From contig JAMJQV010000357.1 of the NCBI GenBank assembly GCA_023554435.1, positions 1 to 9,097 on the forward strand: DNA of 9,097 nucleotides. The letters run 5' to 3'. Below the pieces are notes generated by a model. It did no database searches. It was not told the DNA's origin and saw only the letters and a program-made list of their open reading frames with translations. Below are positions 5,181 to 9,097 of the stretch, piece by piece. The position numbers and the translations under genes are program-made. Source of the stretch: Gemmatimonadota bacterium (GTDB lineage Bacteria > Gemmatimonadota > Gemmatimonadetes > Palauibacterales > Palauibacteraceae). How positions within the stretch are numbered: the stretch's first letter is position 1; the number at the start of each line of letters is the position of its first letter.

Positions 5181-6653
5181 CTATTCGTCGCCCGGAACGC
5201 CCTCGCCCACCACCCGCTTGGCGAGCGTCCCGGCTGCGATCACGTGACCCTGATCCCACCCGTTGATGCGGCGGACGGTTTCGAGCGTCACCGTCGAAGG
5301 AAAACGCTGAAAGAACCGCTCGGCCGTCATCTCATCCGGAACCCGAACGATCTCCAGTCGCTTCGGCTCCAGGTTGATCCAGCGCTCCTCGTTCATGGGA
5401 GCGAAGGTCTCGAGCGATCGCTCGAATGTCACCGCGTAGGTGCCCATTCGCTCGCTGGTCGTGTAGCCCAGGAAGCGGAACACGAGGTCGCCGTGCTTCA
5501 CGAACAGGACCTGCCCGTCGAGCGTCCCCTGCTGCAACTCGATCCGGAACGTCCCTTGCACCGCTCTCAGCCCGTTGACCGTCCGACTGCGGGCGCCGAG
5601 CCTCTGGATCCCGTCCTGGTCGAAGAACGCCGTCGCCGCTTCCTCGGGCGTGTCCCCCTCCGCGGCCGTGAGCTGCATCACCGCATCCCCCTCCGGCGAC
5701 TGGGCGAGGACCGAAGTGGGGGCGTTCTGGGTGTCCCAGCCCTGCGGGAAACGGAACTGCATGCGCAGGGTCGGGTGAACGAAACGGCCGTCGACGAAGA
5801 AGCCCTGCGCGGGGTCCTTCCCGAACAGCATTCCGTCGATGCGCTGCATATACTCGTCCCGCCGGACCAATCCGCCTTCGATCCGCGACGTGGCCAGCCG
5901 TTGCTCGGCCGCGAGCACGCGATTCCCCGGATCGGGGTGGGTGGACTGCCACTCGGGGATCGCGCCGCCGGAAGCGTCCCTCTGCCTCTCCAGGATCTCG
6001 AACATGTCCACAGCGCCCTGCGGATCGTAGCCCAGCCGGCTCATGTAGCGGAAACCCAATTCGTCGGACTGGCTCTCGTCGTCGCGGCCGAACTTGAGAA
6101 ACAGGATTGCCAGGCCGCCGCCCAGGGCGTCACCAAAGGGACGCAGCTCCGGGACGAGGACCACGCCAGCGACCAGTCCGATCTGCATCAGCTGCGCCCG
6201 ACTGATCTGCTCGACGCTGTGGCGCGCCGTGATGTGACCGATCTCGTGTCCGAGGACCGAGGCCATTTCGGCCTCGGTGTTGAAGTGGGCCATGATCCCG
6301 CGCGCCAGGTACACGGGCCCGCCCGGCAGCGCGAAGGCGTTGATGACCGGATCGTCCACCACCTTGAAGCTCCACGGCAGTTCGGGCCGCTCGGAGACAG
6401 CCGCCATGGCCTGCCCCACCGAATCCACGTAGGCCTGCAGCGCCGGGTCGTCGTACAGCCCCATGCCCGCGTCGACCTGCAGCATGGCCTGCTGCCCCAT
6501 CTCAATCTCCTGCCCCTCACTCACCAGGGAGAACATTCGCCCCCCGGTGGCAGGGTTCACCGCACACGCACTCAGCGCGAGCATGGCGATCGCACCCGCG
6601 GTGCGTGAAAGGCGGAAACGGGGATTGTGGTTCTTCATGATCGATCCGTGCAT
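5181..6653 (-). CDS. M48 family zinc metalloprotease, lipoprotein
   Basis: Predicted periplasm-facing zinc endopeptidase of the M48 family (BepA/LoiP-type peptidases that degrade misassembled envelope proteins). With ATG 6653 the protein has 490 residues. A basic, hydrophobic signal ends in the lipobox LSAC (Cys30), so it is probably a lipoprotein. The catalytic motif HEIGH gives zinc ligands His136 and His140 and catalytic Glu137; the third ligand is Glu193 in ExxxD (ESQSD). The family-typical STHPDPGNR follows at about 237-245. BepA has C-terminal TPR repeats; here residues about 265-490 form instead a region I do not recognise, with FRFPQGWD and FVKHGDLVFRFLGY segments suggesting a compact beta-rich domain. 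Two starts are possible: ATG 6653 (AGGA five bases upstream, preferred) or ATG 6638 (weaker site, five residues shorter). It is divergent from the Rieske-synthase gene. The 500-codon frame opposite it is a shadow. Confidence 0.92.
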   Translation of the reverse strand: MHGSIMKNHNPRFRLSRTAGAIAMLALSACAVNPATGGRMFSLVSEGQEIEMGQQAMLQVDAGMGLYDDPALQAYVDSVGQAMAAVSERPELPWSFKVVDDPVINAFALPGGPVYLARGIMAHFNTEAEMASVLGHEIGHITARHSVEQISRAQLMQIGLVAGVVLVPELRPFGDALGGGLAILFLKFGRDDESQSDELGFRYMSRLGYDPQGAVDMFEILERQRDASGGAIPEWQSTHPDPGNRVLAAEQRLATSRIEGGLVRRDEYMQRIDGMLFGKDPAQGFFVDGRFVHPTLRMQFRFPQGWDTQNAPTSVLAQSPEGDAVMQLTAAEGDTPEEAATAFFDQDGIQRLGARSRTVNGLRAVQGTFRIELQQGTLDGQVLFVKHGDLVFRFLGYTTSERMGTYAVTFERSLETFAPMNEERWINLEPKRLEIVRVPDEMTAERFFQRFPSTVTLETVRRINGWDQGHVIAAGTLAKRVVGEGVPGDE

Positions 6654-6825
6654 CGGTGTCCTGGATGTTCGGTGAAGCGAGGACAGGGCCACCGCTCTCG
6701 AACAAGATATGTAAATGTGGCGCGGGCACCACACTTTCTCCGAAACCGGAAGAGTAGGCTGCTCTGAACTTTTCGGCCTCCACTGCGTTCAGGTAGCGTG
6801 AAAGGACCCGAGTCCGTGAGATTGC
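6654..6825. promoter_or_regulatory. Divergent intergenic region, M48 protease / Rieske-synthase
   Basis: This 172-bp gap carries no gene and must serve both flanking divergent genes. The only striking element is an AT-rich patch at 6701-6717 (aacaagatatgtaaatg), where a -10 for either strand could lie (TACATA on minus, TATGTA on plus), but no good -35 partner is found at 16-18 bp. No strong inverted repeat is seen. Confidence 0.3.
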
Positions 6826-8517
6826 ATGCACGCTACTTACCGACAACAAGGAATGGAGGGCACCCTGGATCACGAGCAGAAGACCGGCCGCCCGACACGA
6901 GTGGCCGTTTGGAGCGAGATGCGGGACCGGGAGCCGGCGTACGCGCTCGTCGAGGACGTGGACCTGGTAATCATCCGGTTCGATGACCAGGTATCGGCCC
7001 TGTACGGGCGCTGCCTGCACCGTGGAGCCCTCCTGTCCGACGGCCACGTGGAGGGCGACAACCTCATCTGTGGAGTCCACTTCTGGGACTACAGGGTCGA
7101 CTCCGGGGTCAGCGAGTACGCGAACGAGGAAGCCCTGAAGCAGTTCACGGCCTGGGTCGACCCCGAGGCTGATGCGGTGTTCGTGGACGCGGACGAGGTG
7201 GCCGAGTGGGCCCTGGAGAATCCGCAGCCATACCACCGGGACGAGTACTTGGGACTGTACCAGGATGCGCACGGCACGCCGGAGGAACCCCACAACGGGT
7301 ACATCCAGGAACTGGCCAGGGACGGACTCGGGAAGCTGGGGCATCATGGCCGGGTCTCGGCCATGGGGGTCCCCCTGACGGAGCTACCGCGTTGGGACGA
7401 CATCCAGCTTCTGACAGCCCAGTTGGCTCGCAGACCTCTGGCAGACGAGGCCGCCGTCTCCACCGAGTTGGTGATCGGTCCGGCCGCCCGCCGTCCGTTG
7501 CGGCTCACGATGCCCATCTTCGTCAGCGATATGAGCTTCGGCGCGCTCAGCGAGGAGGCGAAGACCGCCCTGGCCCGGGGAGCGGAGTTGGCCGGCACCG
7601 GAATCTGCTCCGGCGAGGGCGGTATGCTTCCGGAGGAGCAGGCGGAGAACAGCCGCTATCTCTACGAACTCGCTTCGGGCCGGTTCGGATGGGACCTCGA
7701 GAAGGTGAAGCTGTGCCAGGCCTTTCACTTCAAGGCCGGCCAGGGCGCCAAGACAGGCACGGGGGGGCACCTTCCGGGCCACAAGGTGACGGGCCGGATC
7801 GCCGAAGTCCGGGAGATTCCGGAAGGTCGGGCGGCGATCAGCCCGTCGCGATTTCCCGATCTCGCGACGACGTCCGACTTCGCCGAAGTGGCGGAACAGG
7901 TTCGGGAAGTCACGGAAGGCATTCCGATTGGATTCAAGATGTCAGCCCAGCACATCGAGCAGGACCTCGACTTCGCCCTCGAAGTCGGCGTCGACTACGT
8001 GATCCTCGATGGACGCGGTGGCGCTACCGGTGCGGCCCCCGACATCTTCAAGAACAACATCTCGGTCCCGACGATGGCGGCTCTGGCCCGGGCGAGAGAG
8101 CACCTGGACCTGAGTTCCGCAACAGATGTCACCCTGATCATAACGGGGGGACTGCGCACCGAGTCGGACTTCGTGAAGGCGCTGGCACTCGGGGCCGATG
8201 GCGTGGCGATCTCGAACTCGGCGCTGCAGGCGATTGGGTGCCTTGGAATGCGGGCCTGCCACACTAACAACTGTCCGGTAGGCATCGCGACCCAGAAGCC
8301 GTCACTGCGGGACAGACTCGTCATCGAGGCCTCGGCCAGGAGATTGGCCAACTACCTCGAGGCGACCGTCGAGCTGATGCAGGTCCTGGCTCGGGCCTGC
8401 GGTCACTCGAGCCTGGGTGGTTTTGTGTCGAGCGACCTGTCTACCTGGAACCGAGAGGCTTCGTCCCTAACGGGAATACGCTACGCGGGCGTTTCGGCGC
8501 CCGGGAGAGAATCGTAA
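6826..8517 (+). CDS. Rieske [2Fe-2S] domain fused to glutamate-synthase-type FMN domain
   Basis: A 563-residue two-domain redox enzyme. Residues about 25-110 are a Rieske ferredoxin-like domain: CLH (Cys63, His65), 16 residues, CGVH (Cys82, His85), followed by FWDYRVDSG, the counterpart of the HGWxFDxxTG stretch. Residues about 160-540 are the FMN-binding alpha/beta barrel of glutamate synthase (GltB central domain): SDMSFGALSEEAK, GICSGEGGMLPEEQ, KAGQGAK (303-309), SPSR, a GRGGATGAAP loop, ITGGL and GADGVAI for FMN phosphate, and three cysteines (472, 478, 483 in CLGMRACHTNNCP) that hold the [3Fe-4S] cluster in GltB. The glutaminase domain and the C-terminal beta-helix of GltB (about 1500 residues) are missing, as in YerD-type and N-methylglutamate-synthase-related proteins. 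It probably makes or transforms a glutamate-like compound, with the Rieske domain passing electrons to the 3Fe-4S/FMN centre; that role is inferred. The start at 6826 has only a weak ribosome binding site; ATG 6853 would also keep the domain. The next gene overlaps its stop by one base. Confidence 0.9.
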   Translation: MHATYRQQGMEGTLDHEQKTGRPTRVAVWSEMRDREPAYALVEDVDLVIIRFDDQVSALYGRCLHRGALLSDGHVEGDNLICGVHFWDYRVDSGVSEYANEEALKQFTAWVDPEADAVFVDADEVAEWALENPQPYHRDEYLGLYQDAHGTPEEPHNGYIQELARDGLGKLGHHGRVSAMGVPLTELPRWDDIQLLTAQLARRPLADEAAVSTELVIGPAARRPLRLTMPIFVSDMSFGALSEEAKTALARGAELAGTGICSGEGGMLPEEQAENSRYLYELASGRFGWDLEKVKLCQAFHFKAGQGAKTGTGGHLPGHKVTGRIAEVREIPEGRAAISPSRFPDLATTSDFAEVAEQVREVTEGIPIGFKMSAQHIEQDLDFALEVGVDYVILDGRGGATGAAPDIFKNNISVPTMAALARAREHLDLSSATDVTLIITGGLRTESDFVKALALGADGVAISNSALQAIGCLGMRACHTNNCPVGIATQKPSLRDRLVIEASARRLANYLEATVELMQVLARACGHSSLGGFVSSDLSTWNREASSLTGIRYAGVSAPGRES

Positions 8518-9097
8518 TGAGTCCGTTTGCACCGGACGACGACAGCCGCATACGCTTCGCGAGCCGGTGGATTCGCCTGGGCGATCCGGCACCGGCGGCG
8601 CTGACCGACGCGCGTCTGCAGCTTCACTGGGCCGTGCAGCTCCTGGCCGCGTTCGGTGAGTCGTTCGTCCCGCACCGGCCGGACGAGAGTCATTCCGCGA
8701 TTTCGTGGAGTCCCGAGCGCCGGGCGTTTCTGTCAGGCGAGACCGTGGACGGGTCTTCGATCCGCCTCGGTCTGCAGCCAGGCGGATTCTCGTATCGGCT
8801 GTTCGGCCCCGGGGCCGCCCAATCCGAACCGTTCGAGCTCGAGGGCCGGACGCTCGCTGAGGCGACCACCTGGCTGGAGACCCAGCTCGAGTCCCGCCTC
8901 GGCCCTGAGGCGCAGGCCTTCGCTCGGCCGACGCCGGAGATCCCGGGTCACAGGGTCGGTCGTGGTGCGGCGTTCGATGCCGCCCTGCCTGACATGGCGG
9001 AGCTCGAACGGTGGTTCCACGACGCTTCGCTCCTGCTCGAGGCCGTCTCCGCGGCCGAGGAAGGCGCGTCTCCGGTCCGCTGCTGGCCGCACCACTT
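8517..9097 (+). CDS. Uncharacterised protein, coupled to the Rieske-synthase gene (3' end outside window)
   Basis: The open frame starts with ATG at 8517, sharing one base with the TAA of the preceding gene (TAATG), and stays open for 193 codons to the window edge. GGAG lies nine bases upstream of the start. The close coupling says that the two proteins are made together. The visible part has no signal peptide, no transmembrane segment and no motif of a known enzyme family that I can name. Notable segments are LQLHWAVQLLAAFG (34-47), SHSAISWSPER (58-68), FELEGRTLAEATTWLETQL (106-124) and SPVRCWPHH at the edge (185-193). I have an unverified impression of a conserved uncharacterised family with a WPHHFD motif before its C-terminal third. 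Codon usage is GC-rich like its neighbours, so it looks genuinely coding. A complementary minus-strand frame (8733-9095) is a shadow. Confidence 0.75.
   Translation, partial: MSPFAPDDDSRIRFASRWIRLGDPAPAALTDARLQLHWAVQLLAAFGESFVPHRPDESHSAISWSPERRAFLSGETVDGSSIRLGLQPGGFSYRLFGPGAAQSEPFELEGRTLAEATTWLETQLESRLGPEAQAFARPTPEIPGHRVGRGAAFDAALPDMAELERWFHDASLLLEAVSAAEEGASPVRCWPHH

Noticed and set aside
5106..6608. A 500-codon plus-strand frame opposite the M48 protease gene
   Set aside because: It is a codon-position shadow: the minus strand encodes a complete M48 protein with HEIGH and lipobox, while the plus translation is Arg/His/Pro-rich with no recognisable motif.
8517..9097. Assignment of the edge gene to DUF5996 because of the SPVRxxWxxHF-like segment
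   Set aside because: Only a short stretch looks alike and the remainder does not match what I remember of that family; the C-terminal part needed to decide is outside the window.

Overview
The window is GC-rich bacterial DNA (roughly two thirds G+C by eye). It carries seven complete protein genes and one gene cut by the right edge, packed tightly on both strands. Two lipobox signal peptides, one beta-barrel-like protein with a C-terminal aromatic residue, and one classical Sec signal peptide point to a Gram-negative (diderm) bacterium. The gene mix and style would fit Gemmatimonadota, Acidobacteriota or a similar environmental phylum, but this is an impression. No rRNA, ribosomal protein or other phylogenetic marker is present. 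I see no tRNA, rRNA, CRISPR array, insertion sequence, phage gene or attachment site.

Layout, left to right. Bases 1-198 hold no convincing gene but contain three tandem degenerate 14-bp units. Next is a minus-strand M20 zinc peptidase lipoprotein (199-1734). Across a 66-bp gap it is divergent from a plus-strand UvrC/Cho-type GIY-YIG nuclease with four UvrC-like cysteines (1801-2985). Converging on that nuclease is a small secreted protein very rich in Met, His, Cys and acidic residues, built from two copies of a metal-binding-like unit (3001-3441, minus). A perfect 9-2-9 inverted repeat sits 37 bp upstream of its start. Then, on the minus strand, come a PIG-L/LmbE zinc deacetylase (3586-4356), 22 bp behind a TTG-initiated outer-membrane beta-barrel protein (4379-5017), and an M48 zinc protease lipoprotein (5181-6653). 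Divergent from the protease is a plus-strand fusion of a Rieske [2Fe-2S] domain to a glutamate-synthase-type FMN/3Fe-4S domain (6826-8517). It overlaps by one base an uncharacterised gene that runs off the window (8517-9097).

How the genes may work together. The minus-strand genes share an envelope theme: lipoprotein proteases, a beta-barrel protein and a secreted metal-binding-like protein. Only the barrel/deacetylase pair is spaced like an operon. The Rieske-glutamate synthase fusion and its coupled partner form a second unit and are the most unusual part of the window. The synthase domain lacks the glutaminase half of classical GltB, so its nitrogen donor and product are unknown. The nuclease looks like a free-standing DNA-repair gene. 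Nothing here amounts to an obvious defence or mobile system.
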